A DNA stretch of 64,000 bases from positions 124,001 through 188,000 of the forward strand of contig JBMNUZ010000003.1 of the NCBI GenBank assembly GCA_050946535.1, given 5' to 3'. Within the stretch, counting starts at the first letter, position 1; every line of letters begins with the position of its first letter. The translations under genes and the position numbers were made by a program. The notes beneath the pieces were generated by a model, which was not told where the DNA came from, did no database searches, and worked only from the letters and a program-made list of their open reading frames with translations. The stretch comes from RUG708 sp050946535. Its GTDB lineage: Bacteria > Bacillota > Clostridia > Peptostreptococcales > Anaerovoracaceae. This document shows positions 52,552 to 60,927 of the stretch, one piece after another.

Positions 52552-55500
52552 AAAGCTGACGATGAGCGGATTCAGGTCGTTCGCAGACCAGGTCAGCATA
52601 GATCTTTCGGGCGGAAGCGCCGTAGTATTGGATTCAGACAGTGATGCGGCATCGGATATCTCTGCCGCTCTGTGCTTCCTGACTGACAGGCCGTCTGACA
52701 GGATGAAAAGCGTCAGCGACATAATTTTCAACGGAAATTCTTCCAGACGCCAGGCACCTTACGCAGAAGTGTCGCTAACCATCGCGGACGGACAGGATAC
52801 GAAGCTGGTTTCGCGCCGTATGTATTCCGACGGCAGAAGCGTCTTCTACACAGACGGAGACGAATGCACCAGAGACGATGTGAGAAAATCGGCGGACAGA
52901 GCGGGCCTGTACGGTTATTCCGTCCTGGACCACAATACGGTTACGGATATAGTGACTTCGAGATACGGCAGCCTTTCGTACATGATCGAACAGGCTTCAG
53001 GATTATCAGAGACGAAGGAAAAGATCGCAGAGGCTGAGACTGAGCTTGCCGCCAGAAGAGAAAATCTGAAAAGCATCAATTCGGTCTATGAAGAATGCGA
53101 AGAAAAGAAAAACTCTCTTCAGGAAGAAGCCATAAGGGCAAAGGATTACAGGACGCTCAACGAACAGCTGAGGACGAATGAAATCAATATCGTGCTGAGA
53201 AAGATCGAACAGTGCGAACGCAGCAGCTATCTCGACGACATACAGATACATGAGCTCGAGCAGCGCATAGCCGAAAACGAAGAAGAGCGCAGTGCAAAGG
53301 AAAATACTATTCTCGGAAAGAAGAACAGAATCAGGGAACTCGACTCCGAGGACTTTGACAACCGTGACAAGTCGATGGGATTCATGAGCGGCATAAACGA
53401 CACGAAGGCCGAGATCGACGTCGTGGAAGGAAGTATAAATACGATCACCGAAAATATCGATGTGATCAACTCCGACTGCGTCAGTTTAAGGAATAAAGCC
53501 GACAGCGACAGAGAGCTTCTCAGGGAATTCGACAAGAAGGGCGCTGAGATAGCAGGCAATATCACGAATAACAGGAGGAAGAGCGAACAGAACAGCGATC
53601 TCCTTAAAAAGCAGAAATCGGCGCTCGCATCCCTGAAAAACGAAGAAGAAGAGATAAAATCGCAGATCAGCATAGAGCAGAGAAATCTGGCTGCTGTCAC
53701 TGCCGGGTACGAAGGCGAATCGAGGATCGCAAGGATTCTGAACGATCAGCGCGAGGGCCTGATCAACAGCATCGAGGCGAGGGAGGACGAGCTTCCGGAT
53801 GAAGCAGTGCACAGATCGGATCTCCGCACGATAGATTCCCTCGAAGCAAAGAAAGATCAGCTCGCTGTCCGCCGCAGTTCGATCGTGGATGAAATCGGCG
53901 AGCAGAAGAAGAAAATATCGAAGCTCGAGACGAAGAGAGAGCTCACTTTCAAGAATATGAACGAGGAGAGGACGCGTCACGACGTCCTGCTGGACCTCGA
54001 TAAAAATTACGAAGGCTACAGCGAATCGGCCAGAATTCTGCTCGATTCTTCATCTATAAACGGAATCTACGGAGCGGTCGGAGAGCTGATGACTGTAAGA
54101 AGAGGATACGAAGCCGTCATAGAGAGAGCGCTCGGCAGAAACACGGAGAGCATCATCTGCGAAGACAGCCAGTGCGTAAAAGAGGCGTCTTTGTTCCTCA
54201 AATCGAAAAATGCCGGAAGACTCGTGTTCATACCGCTCAAGGATATAAATACAAGTCATGTCAATGTCACGGAGAAATTCACCGGCGCTGAAGGATACCT
54301 CGGAAGGGCTCTCGATTTCATCAGCTTCGATGCTGCTTACTCGAAAGCCTTTATATTCCTGCTCGGCAATACGGTGATATTCAAGACACTGAAGGACGCC
54401 GAAGCGGCAGGACACATCGACGGCGTCAGAATAGTCACGCTCGACAACGAGATCCTCTGTGAGGACGGAAGGATCGAAAGCGGTTCGACGAAAGAAAAGG
54501 AATCAGTCATCTTCGAACGCAAGAACCGCCTCCACGAGTCGGAATCCAGGCTTTACGCATATGAGAAGGATTTCAACAACACCGATTCCGATTACAAGAG
54601 GGCGTGTGAAGAGCTGGACGTTCTCGAGAAGAATCTCAGCGATACCGACGGTGAGATCGAACAGTGCAGCAGCGATATATCGGCTATTTCCAACAAGAGC
54701 GAGATCATAGGCGAAAAGATAAAATCGGTAGGCAAGCTGATCTCGGCAATGAAGAACGATCTCAAGAGAATCGAGAACGAGCTCGAGAAGCGGAACAGCA
54801 GCCTCAGCGAACTAGGCAAAAAGAAGAATTCGATCGAAATTGCGATCAGACAGCTGGAACAGAGCTATTCGGACAATTACAAAAAGATCGAATCCACGGA
54901 AGCGAAGATCAGAGAACTGAAGCACGAACGCGAGGACATCGGCGCCGAAGCGTCGAACCTCGAAAACCTGAAGGCCGCCAACGATTCTTCGTGCGAAAGT
55001 ATAAGGAATAATATCGCTGCGGCGGAAGCCGATATAAAGTCAAAGGAAAAGAATATCGAGGAAGTAAAGGAAGAACTTGCTTCGGCCCGCAGAGAACGCG
55101 ATACGCTCGAACAGAAATGCCGCATTCAGGAGATGAACTACACCGAGAGGAGTACTGCTCTCGGGAAACTCAGAGAAGAAATAGACGATTCACGGGACGA
55201 GATAGACAAACTTATGTCAGAAAAAGAACTCCTCGAGAAGGAATACATCAATTTCGTGACAGACAAGCGCGCGCTCGAAGTCAGGAAGGAATCGTCCGAC
55301 GCCGAAGCCGAAGGGCTGAAGAAGGAAATATGGGAATCGTACGGCATCTCATATGCAGAAGCGCTGAAAAACAAGGAACCGGTATTCGTGCTGAGCGAGG
55401 GCGTGAGGGAATCAGGCCGGATCAGAAATTCTCTGGCGGATCTCGGAGAAGTCAACATCGGTTCCGTCGCCGAGCTGGAGAAAGTCAAGAAAGACCTGGA

Positions 55501-56077
55501 AAAGCTGGCCAGCCGGCACAGCGAGGAAGAAGAAGCTGTGGGCCGTCTCGAACACGAGATAGTCAGGATGAAAGTCAATTCGTCTTCGCAGTTCAAGAAT
55601 ATGTTCGAGGCGATAGACGCCGACTTCAGAAAGCGGTTCGGCGCCGGAAACGAAAATTTAAAAGCCAGGCTCAGGATGACGAGCAACAGCGAAACGCTCG
55701 AAAACAGCGGAGACATCGTAGTGAGAAGGCCGGCCGGAAAGAGCAGGCTCATCTTCCGGGAGGACGACAGCGTGAAGACGGACGCTTTCATAGCTCTGGC
55801 TGCAGCGCTGTACGGCATGGCGCCGGCATCTCTCGTCGTCGTAGAGAACGTCGACAGAGAACTCGGTGCGGACGGCCTGAGGCGGCTCAAAGAGATTCTG
55901 GAAGACAACCCAGATATAAGCTACATACTCATCACAGGCGACAGTAAGGCTGCCGGCGGAGCAGAAAACGTCTACAGATTCGCAGATAACGAGGATCAGA
56001 CAATAACACTTGAAAAAACCGACGGCAGCATACCGGACGGCAGCGCTCCGGAAATAGCTGACAGACAGGGAGAATAG
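52532..56077 (+). CDS. smc: SMC-like chromosome protein with all ATPase motifs replaced
   Basis: Gene order (rnc before, ftsY after), length (1181 residues) and layout identify the SMC position: N-terminal head (1-165), coiled coil (about 165-505), hinge (about 511-652), coiled coil (about 655-1010), C-terminal head. Head features survive (GFRSFADQVSIDL; DIIFNGNSSRR; YAEVSLTI). Nucleotide-binding residues do not. Where Walker A should be (GPNGSGKS) it reads LDSDSDAA, residues 33-40. The Q-loop Gln is His134. The signature LSGGE falls at FREDD (1075-1079). Walker B DE is Glu1105-Asn1106 in VVVENVDRELG. The H-loop His is Gly1136. I infer a structural, non-hydrolysing SMC or one with a new role. 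The frame is uninterrupted. Confidence 0.88.
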   Translation: MSKKTVKKLTMSGFRSFADQVSIDLSGGSAVVLDSDSDAASDISAALCFLTDRPSDRMKSVSDIIFNGNSSRRQAPYAEVSLTIADGQDTKLVSRRMYSDGRSVFYTDGDECTRDDVRKSADRAGLYGYSVLDHNTVTDIVTSRYGSLSYMIEQASGLSETKEKIAEAETELAARRENLKSINSVYEECEEKKNSLQEEAIRAKDYRTLNEQLRTNEINIVLRKIEQCERSSYLDDIQIHELEQRIAENEEERSAKENTILGKKNRIRELDSEDFDNRDKSMGFMSGINDTKAEIDVVEGSINTITENIDVINSDCVSLRNKADSDRELLREFDKKGAEIAGNITNNRRKSEQNSDLLKKQKSALASLKNEEEEIKSQISIEQRNLAAVTAGYEGESRIARILNDQREGLINSIEAREDELPDEAVHRSDLRTIDSLEAKKDQLAVRRSSIVDEIGEQKKKISKLETKRELTFKNMNEERTRHDVLLDLDKNYEGYSESARILLDSSSINGIYGAVGELMTVRRGYEAVIERALGRNTESIICEDSQCVKEASLFLKSKNAGRLVFIPLKDINTSHVNVTEKFTGAEGYLGRALDFISFDAAYSKAFIFLLGNTVIFKTLKDAEAAGHIDGVRIVTLDNEILCEDGRIESGSTKEKESVIFERKNRLHESESRLYAYEKDFNNTDSDYKRACEELDVLEKNLSDTDGEIEQCSSDISAISNKSEIIGEKIKSVGKLISAMKNDLKRIENELEKRNSSLSELGKKKNSIEIAIRQLEQSYSDNYKKIESTEAKIRELKHEREDIGAEASNLENLKAANDSSCESIRNNIAAAEADIKSKEKNIEEVKEELASARRERDTLEQKCRIQEMNYTERSTALGKLREEIDDSRDEIDKLMSEKELLEKEYINFVTDKRALEVRKESSDAEAEGLKKEIWESYGISYAEALKNKEPVFVLSEGVRESGRIRNSLADLGEVNIGSVAELEKVKKDLEKLASRHSEEEEAVGRLEHEIVRMKVNSSSQFKNMFEAIDADFRKRFGAGNENLKARLRMTSNSETLENSGDIVVRRPAGKSRLIFREDDSVKTDAFIALAAALYGMAPASLVVVENVDRELGADGLRRLKEILEDNPDISYILITGDSKAAGGAENVYRFADNEDQTITLEKTDGSIPDGSAPEIADRQGE

Positions 56078-56080
56078 AAC

Positions 56081-57184
56081 ATGGCACAGAAAAAATCATT
56101 TTTCGCCAAATTGAAGGAAGGACTCACAAGCACCAGAAGCAACATGATCGGCCGCATCGAAGACGCAATCATGCAGCGTCCGGATTTCGACGAGGACACG
56201 CTCGAAGATCTGGAAGAGGCGCTTATCCTTTCGGATATCAGCATGGAGACTACCGAAAAAATAGTAAACGAGCTCAGAGACGATATCAAGAAGCTCGGTC
56301 TGAAAAAATCGGCGGACGTGCTCCAGCAGATCAAGAACATCATTTCATATATTATCACCAACGAATACGGCAACGAGCTCATAGAAGATCTGCCGCTCGT
56401 AATCCTGATGGTAGGCGTGAACGGCACAGGCAAGACGACTTCGATGGCAAAGATCGCCTACAGCCTGAAGCAGGAAGGAAAATCCGTCATGTTCGCGGCG
56501 GCCGATACGTTCAGAGCCGCCGCGGCCGAGCAGCTCGAGATCTGGGGAGAAAGAGTCGGAGTGCCTGTAATCAAACACGCCGAGGGAGCGGATCCTTCGG
56601 CTGTCATCTACGACGCGTGCCACGCCGCCAAGGCGAGGGGTATCGACGTGCTCATCTGCGATACGGCCGGCAGGCTTCAGACCAAGAAGAACCTCATGAA
56701 CGAGCTCGAAAAGATGAGCAACGTGATAACGAACGAATATCCGGAGGCTTCGAGAGAAACTCTGCTCGTGCTCGACGCTGCCACAGGCAAAAACGCGATT
56801 TCGCAGGCCGAGCAGTTCAACGATGTGACAGACATCACGGGCATCGTTCTGACCAAGCTCGACGGTACGGCAAAGGGCGGCATCGTAATAACTCTTGCAG
56901 ACAAGTTCGATATTCCTGTAAAATATATCGGAGTCGGCGAAGGCATGGAAGACCTTCAGCCGTTCGACCCTGACCAGTTTGCCGACGCTCTGTTCGCAGG
57001 CTCTGTCATAGGAAATCACGACGACGAAAGAGAGAGGGAAGGCGCTCTCTTCACGGGCAGAGACGAAGAAGCAGCTGCGGGAGCAGATGAGGATGAGGAA
57101 CCGTCCGAAGGTGCAGATGAAGACAATGAGACGGCAGGAGAATCGGCCGGAGAAGAATCCGGATCTCAGGACGATGAAGGCTGA
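56081..57184 (+). CDS. ftsY: Signal recognition particle receptor FtsY
   Basis: This GTPase docks SRP-ribosome complexes at the membrane. The N domain starts almost at once (FFAKLKEGLTSTRSNM, an amphipathic membrane-contact helix), followed by G-domain motifs GVNGTGKTTSMAKIAY, DTFRAAAAEQL, DTAGRLQTKKNLMNEL and TKLDGTAKGG. The core ends near residue 310. The last ~53 residues are a strongly acidic Asp/Glu/Ala/Gly tail. In many FtsY proteins an acidic region precedes the N domain; here it follows the G domain. It starts four bases after the SMC-like gene. Confidence 0.95.
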   Translation: MAQKKSFFAKLKEGLTSTRSNMIGRIEDAIMQRPDFDEDTLEDLEEALILSDISMETTEKIVNELRDDIKKLGLKKSADVLQQIKNIISYIITNEYGNELIEDLPLVILMVGVNGTGKTTSMAKIAYSLKQEGKSVMFAAADTFRAAAAEQLEIWGERVGVPVIKHAEGADPSAVIYDACHAAKARGIDVLICDTAGRLQTKKNLMNELEKMSNVITNEYPEASRETLLVLDAATGKNAISQAEQFNDVTDITGIVLTKLDGTAKGGIVITLADKFDIPVKYIGVGEGMEDLQPFDPDQFADALFAGSVIGNHDDEREREGALFTGRDEEAAAGADEDEEPSEGADEDNETAGESAGEESGSQDDEG

Positions 57185-57209
57185 TCCGGAGAGAATGAAG
57201 GATGATTTC

Positions 57210-57237
57210 AGGCCTGCCCGGCACACCGGGCAGGCCT
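57210..57237 (+). other. Intercistronic hairpin between ftsY and der
   Basis: A perfect 12-bp GC-rich stem (AGGCCTGCCCGG, 57210-57221, with 57226-57237) and CACA loop. No T run follows; the next bases lead directly into the der ribosome binding site (AGAAAGGA). It may stabilise or partly attenuate the transcript rather than terminate it. Confidence 0.7.
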
Positions 57238-57256
57238 TACAGAAAGGATAAAAATA

Positions 57257-58585
57257 ATGAGCAAACCTGTAGTGGCTGTTGTAGGAAGGCCGAACGTGGG
57301 AAAGTCGACCCTCTTCAACAGACTTGTGGGCAGAAGGGTTTCGATCGTGGAAGACACTCCTGGCGTGACGCGTGACAGGATTTACGCCGACGCCGAGTGG
57401 AGAGGAATTCCGTTCGTGCTGATAGACACCGGAGGCATAGACAACAGTTCCGATGAGATAATACCTTCTCAGATGAGGGCGCAGGCGGAAATAGCTATCG
57501 AGACGGCAGACGTCATAGTGTTCATCGTCGACGGAAAGGCCGGAATGACGTCGGCAGACAGAGAAGTCGGCGAAATGCTTCAGAAGAGATCGAAAAATGT
57601 GATACTGGTGGTAAACAAATCGGATACCGCCAAACTGCCTGATTCCTATTACGATTTTTACGAGCTCGGCCTCGGAGATCCTCTGCCGGTGTCGGCGGCG
57701 AACATGCTCGGTCTCGGCGATCTCCTCGACAGGATCACGGAGAGTTTTCCGGAGCAGGATGAAGAGGACGACGATACGGAAAATATCAAGATAGCCGTGA
57801 TAGGACGTCCTAACGTCGGAAAATCGTCGCTCGTAAACGCCATAACCGGCGAGGACCGTGTAATCGTAAGCGATATAGCCGGGACGACCAGAGACTCGAT
57901 CGATCTGCCTTTCGAATACGAAGGGCAGCAGTACACACTTATAGATACGGCAGGCATCAGGCGCAAGAAGAACATCAGCGAAAACATAGAAAAATACAGC
58001 GTGATCAGATCGATTTCCGCGATAGAGCGGAGCGATGTGTGCGTGCTGATGATAGATGCTCCGGAGGGTGTGACCGAGCAGGATAAAAAGATAGGCGGCA
58101 TGGCGCACGAAGCAGGAAAGGGCGTCATCATAGCCGTCAACAAGTGGGATCTTGTGGACAAAGATTCACACACGATGTCGAAATTTGAAAAAAAGATCAG
58201 ATCGGAGCTTGTATTTATGCCTTACGCTCCGATAGTATTCATTTCCGCGGTCAGGGGACAGAGACTGCTCAACGTGCTCGCCCTCGCAAAGAAAATAGCC
58301 GGGAACAGGGCTTTCAGGATCCCGACCGGCCAGCTCAACGCTGTCATCGAGGATGCTGTCATGATGCGCCAGCCTCCTTCGGACAAGGGCAAACAGCTCA
58401 AAATTTATTATGTGACGCAGGTCGGAGTGAAACCGCCGCTGTTTTCGTTTCAGGTAAACAATCGCAGTCTCATGCACTTTTCATATTCCAGATATCTTGA
58501 GAATAAACTCCGCGAGGCTTTCGATTTCAGCGGTACGTCGCTGAAATTCGTATTCAGGGAGAAGGGAGAAAAGAACATTGACTGA
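57257..58585 (+). CDS. der: Ribosome biogenesis GTPase Der
   Basis: Der has two tandem GTPase domains and acts in 50S assembly. The 442 residues show G1 motifs GRPNVGKSTLFN (residue 9 on) and GRPNVGKSSLVN (about 180), DTGGID and DTAGIRRK switch motifs, NKSD and NKWD base-recognition motifs, and the C-terminal KH-like domain. Its stop overlaps the plsY start by eight bases. Confidence 0.96.
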   Translation: MSKPVVAVVGRPNVGKSTLFNRLVGRRVSIVEDTPGVTRDRIYADAEWRGIPFVLIDTGGIDNSSDEIIPSQMRAQAEIAIETADVIVFIVDGKAGMTSADREVGEMLQKRSKNVILVVNKSDTAKLPDSYYDFYELGLGDPLPVSAANMLGLGDLLDRITESFPEQDEEDDDTENIKIAVIGRPNVGKSSLVNAITGEDRVIVSDIAGTTRDSIDLPFEYEGQQYTLIDTAGIRRKKNISENIEKYSVIRSISAIERSDVCVLMIDAPEGVTEQDKKIGGMAHEAGKGVIIAVNKWDLVDKDSHTMSKFEKKIRSELVFMPYAPIVFISAVRGQRLLNVLALAKKIAGNRAFRIPTGQLNAVIEDAVMMRQPPSDKGKQLKIYYVTQVGVKPPLFSFQVNNRSLMHFSYSRYLENKLREAFDFSGTSLKFVFREKGEKNID

Positions 58586-59537
58586 TGCTATTTCATGGAG
58601 TATGATCGCCGGCGCGGTCGTCAGCTATTTTCTGGGAAACATCTCGCCCGCAACTATTATGGGGCACATTTACGGTGTCGATATAAGGAAGGCCGGAAGC
58701 GGCAATCCCGGCACGACCAATACGCTGAGAGAGATCGGACCTAAAGCAGCGGCGATAGTCCTGCTTGTAGACATCCTGAAGGGTGTTGCAGGATCCGCAA
58801 TAGGCTGGGCCCTGTCTGACGGCGGCATCTGGATGTACGTCTGCGGCACGGCGACATTCCTCGGCCACATATTTCCTGTGATCTACAAGTTCAAAGGCGG
58901 CAAAGGCATTGCGACCGGCTTCGGAGCCATACTCTTCATCGACTGGAAGATCGGACTCTGCCTGCTGCTTATAGCAGGAGCCGGAGCGTTCATTTCGCAG
59001 CGTATGTCAATCGGTTCGGTCGCAGCAGCCATCGGCGTTCCGGTGCTGTTCGGCATTACGAGAGGACCGTATTTCGCAATATGGGGCGCTTTCGTCGGAT
59101 TTTTGGTAATATGGCGCCACCGCGGCAATCTCGTAAGGATCGCCCGGCACGAGGAGCCTAAGATATCGTTCTTCGAGAAATACGAGAAAAAGAAGAAAGC
59201 GTCAGCGGCCGGAAAGCCGACTGAAGCCGGAGGGCCTGAACAGGCACAAAATGACAGAACCGAGGCAGCAGAGCCGGAAGAGGCTGGTTCGCTGGACAGC
59301 GGCCACACTTCAGAGAGTGAACCCGATCTTGCAGAGCAGGACATGAGCCAGTCATCAGCTGGTGAGACCGGCACGGCGCGAAATAACAGAACCGAGGCAG
59401 ATTCTCAGGGCAGCACTGGGGCAGCAGAGCCTGAAACGGCTGGTTCCCCGGAAAGCGGTGATTCCGCTGAGGAAGCGGAGCCAGCAGAAGATAAATTAGA
59501 AGGAAAGAGTGGAAAGGAGAATAGCAGTGACAAATAA
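58578..59537 (+). CDS. plsY: Glycerol-3-phosphate acyltransferase PlsY with long C-terminal tail
   Basis: This membrane enzyme transfers acyl from acyl-phosphate (made by PlsX) to glycerol-3-phosphate. Motifs GNISPATIMG, GSGNPGTTNTLREIGPKAA and FKGGKGIATGFG are intact. The enzyme part is about 200 residues, the normal length; a further ~115 residues (about 59185-59537) form an acidic Glu/Ala/Ser/Gly tail with two related segments, NDRTEAAEPEEAGSLDSG and one starting NNRTEADSQG. The start is TTG 58578 inside the end of der. The tail overlaps gpsA by 11 bases. Confidence 0.93.
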   Translation: MTDAISWSMIAGAVVSYFLGNISPATIMGHIYGVDIRKAGSGNPGTTNTLREIGPKAAAIVLLVDILKGVAGSAIGWALSDGGIWMYVCGTATFLGHIFPVIYKFKGGKGIATGFGAILFIDWKIGLCLLLIAGAGAFISQRMSIGSVAAAIGVPVLFGITRGPYFAIWGAFVGFLVIWRHRGNLVRIARHEEPKISFFEKYEKKKKASAAGKPTEAGGPEQAQNDRTEAAEPEEAGSLDSGHTSESEPDLAEQDMSQSSAGETGTARNNRTEADSQGSTGAAEPETAGSPESGDSAEEAEPAEDKLEGKSGKENSSDK

Positions 59538-60543
59538 CAATCAGAAACAGACCGTCGCCGTTGTAGGAGCAGGCAGCTGGGGTACGGCTGTCGCTGTCTC
59601 TCTTTCGTCCGGAGGCCACGGCGTGGTGCTCTGGGGCCGGAACCACTCGATGATGGAAAAAATCGACCAGACGAGGGAAAATACGAAGTACCTGGCAGGC
59701 GTTCATATTCCTGAGCAGATAGAAATCACGAGCGATCTCGAATACGCGGTCAGAGGCAGGAAAATAGTCATCTTCGTCGTCCCCGCGCAGGCGTTCAGAG
59801 AGACGTTTACAAATGCGTCCGGATATCTCGGTGACGATACAATCGTAGTCAACTGCGCGAAGGGTATAGAGCTCGGCACCCACAAGCGCATCTCCGAAAT
59901 AGCTAAGGAGATCAGATCCGATCTGCCGTTTGTAGTCGTTTCGGGTCCTTCCCACGCCGAGGAGGTCGGCAGGCTGATGCCGACTACGCTCACAGCCGCT
60001 TCGGAAAACGAAGAGGATGCAAAACTCATTCAGGATCTTTTCATGACTGAGTCCATGCGTGTCTACACGAACGACGACGTCATCGGCGTCGAAGTGGGCG
60101 GAGCCCTCAAAAACATCATTGCGCTCGCAGCCGGAATTTCAGACGGAATGGGTTACGGAGACAACGCGAAGGCAGCCCTTATGACGAGAGGACTCGCGGA
60201 AATGGCTCGCCTTGGCGAGAAACTAGGCGGAAAGAAGCTGACTTTCATGGGCCTCGCGGGTCTCGGCGACCTGATAGTTACGTGCACGAGCATGCACAGC
60301 AGAAACAGGCGCTGCGGCATACTGATCGGAAAAGGAGAGGAGCCTGATGAAGCCATAAAACACGTCGGAATGGTCGTGGAAGGCATTCATACGACAGAAG
60401 CCGTCTATCAGCTGGCTGGCGAGCTCGGCGTCGAGATGCCGATCACGGAGCAGCTGCACCACGTTATCGAAGGCAGCGTGAAAGGTCCGGAAGCCGTCAG
60501 GAACCTCATGCTCAGAAAGAGAAAAAACGAAGGTCATGACTAA
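59527..60543 (+). CDS. gpsA: NAD(P)-dependent glycerol-3-phosphate dehydrogenase
   Basis: This makes sn-glycerol-3-phosphate, the substrate of PlsY, from dihydroxyacetone phosphate. The 338 residues contain the Rossmann motif VAVVGAGSWGTAVA, the SGPSHAEEV loop, the catalytic Lys region VEVGGALKNIIALAAGI and GDNAKAALMTRGLAEM. AAAGGAGA at 59513-59520 fits GTG 59527 rather than the earlier in-frame GTG 59509. The GIY-YIG gene starts eight bases before its stop. Confidence 0.95.
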   Translation: MTNNNQKQTVAVVGAGSWGTAVAVSLSSGGHGVVLWGRNHSMMEKIDQTRENTKYLAGVHIPEQIEITSDLEYAVRGRKIVIFVVPAQAFRETFTNASGYLGDDTIVVNCAKGIELGTHKRISEIAKEIRSDLPFVVVSGPSHAEEVGRLMPTTLTAASENEEDAKLIQDLFMTESMRVYTNDDVIGVEVGGALKNIIALAAGISDGMGYGDNAKAALMTRGLAEMARLGEKLGGKKLTFMGLAGLGDLIVTCTSMHSRNRRCGILIGKGEEPDEAIKHVGMVVEGIHTTEAVYQLAGELGVEMPITEQLHHVIEGSVKGPEAVRNLMLRKRKNEGHD

Positions 60544-60856
60544 TAAAGGCAGCTATGTCTACATGCTGCTGTGTTCCGACGGAACGTTGTACACGGGCTG
60601 GACGACCGATGTACAGGCGAGGCTGAAAACACACAACAGCGGGCGCGGAGCCAGGTATACCAAGACCAGACGCCCTGTCACGCTGGTATATTTCGAAACG
60701 GCTCCGGACAGAGGATCTGCGCTCAGCCGTGAAGCACACATAAAGAAGCTCACGAGAAAGCAGAAAGAGAGTCTGATCTTTTCAGACAGCAATCTCCTTC
60801 CGGCGGATGAAAAGAAGAAATTATCTTCTCTGCTGTCATCCTTCAGGAGAAGATGA
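60536..60856 (+). CDS. GIY-YIG domain protein (YhbQ/YazA-like, UPF0213)
   Basis: This 106-residue protein consists of a single GIY-YIG nuclease-like domain: YVYMLLCSDGTLYTGWTTD supplies the paired Tyr motifs, then HNSGRGARYTKTRRPVTLVYFE and the Glu-containing ALSREAHIKKLTRKQKE. Related small proteins are implicated in DNA or RNA metabolism, without a settled role. It is translationally coupled to gpsA. Confidence 0.9.
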   Translation: MTNKGSYVYMLLCSDGTLYTGWTTDVQARLKTHNSGRGARYTKTRRPVTLVYFETAPDRGSALSREAHIKKLTRKQKESLIFSDSNLLPADEKKKLSSLLSSFRRR

Positions 60857-60927
60857 ACATTATTCTGCGATGCCCGCAGGGGGACACGGGCAGGAAAATA
60901 TTGATTTATGGACGGGAGTTCAAAAAT

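Noticed and set aside
52532..56077. SMC-like gene as a simple pseudogene
   Set aside because: No stop or frameshift in 1181 codons, translational coupling to rnc is kept, and the hinge and coiled coils are retained; decay alone is an unlikely explanation.
56345..58108. Minus-strand open frame of 587 codons opposite ftsY and der
   Set aside because: It spans two well-supported plus-strand genes and their gap and shows no recognisable protein features.
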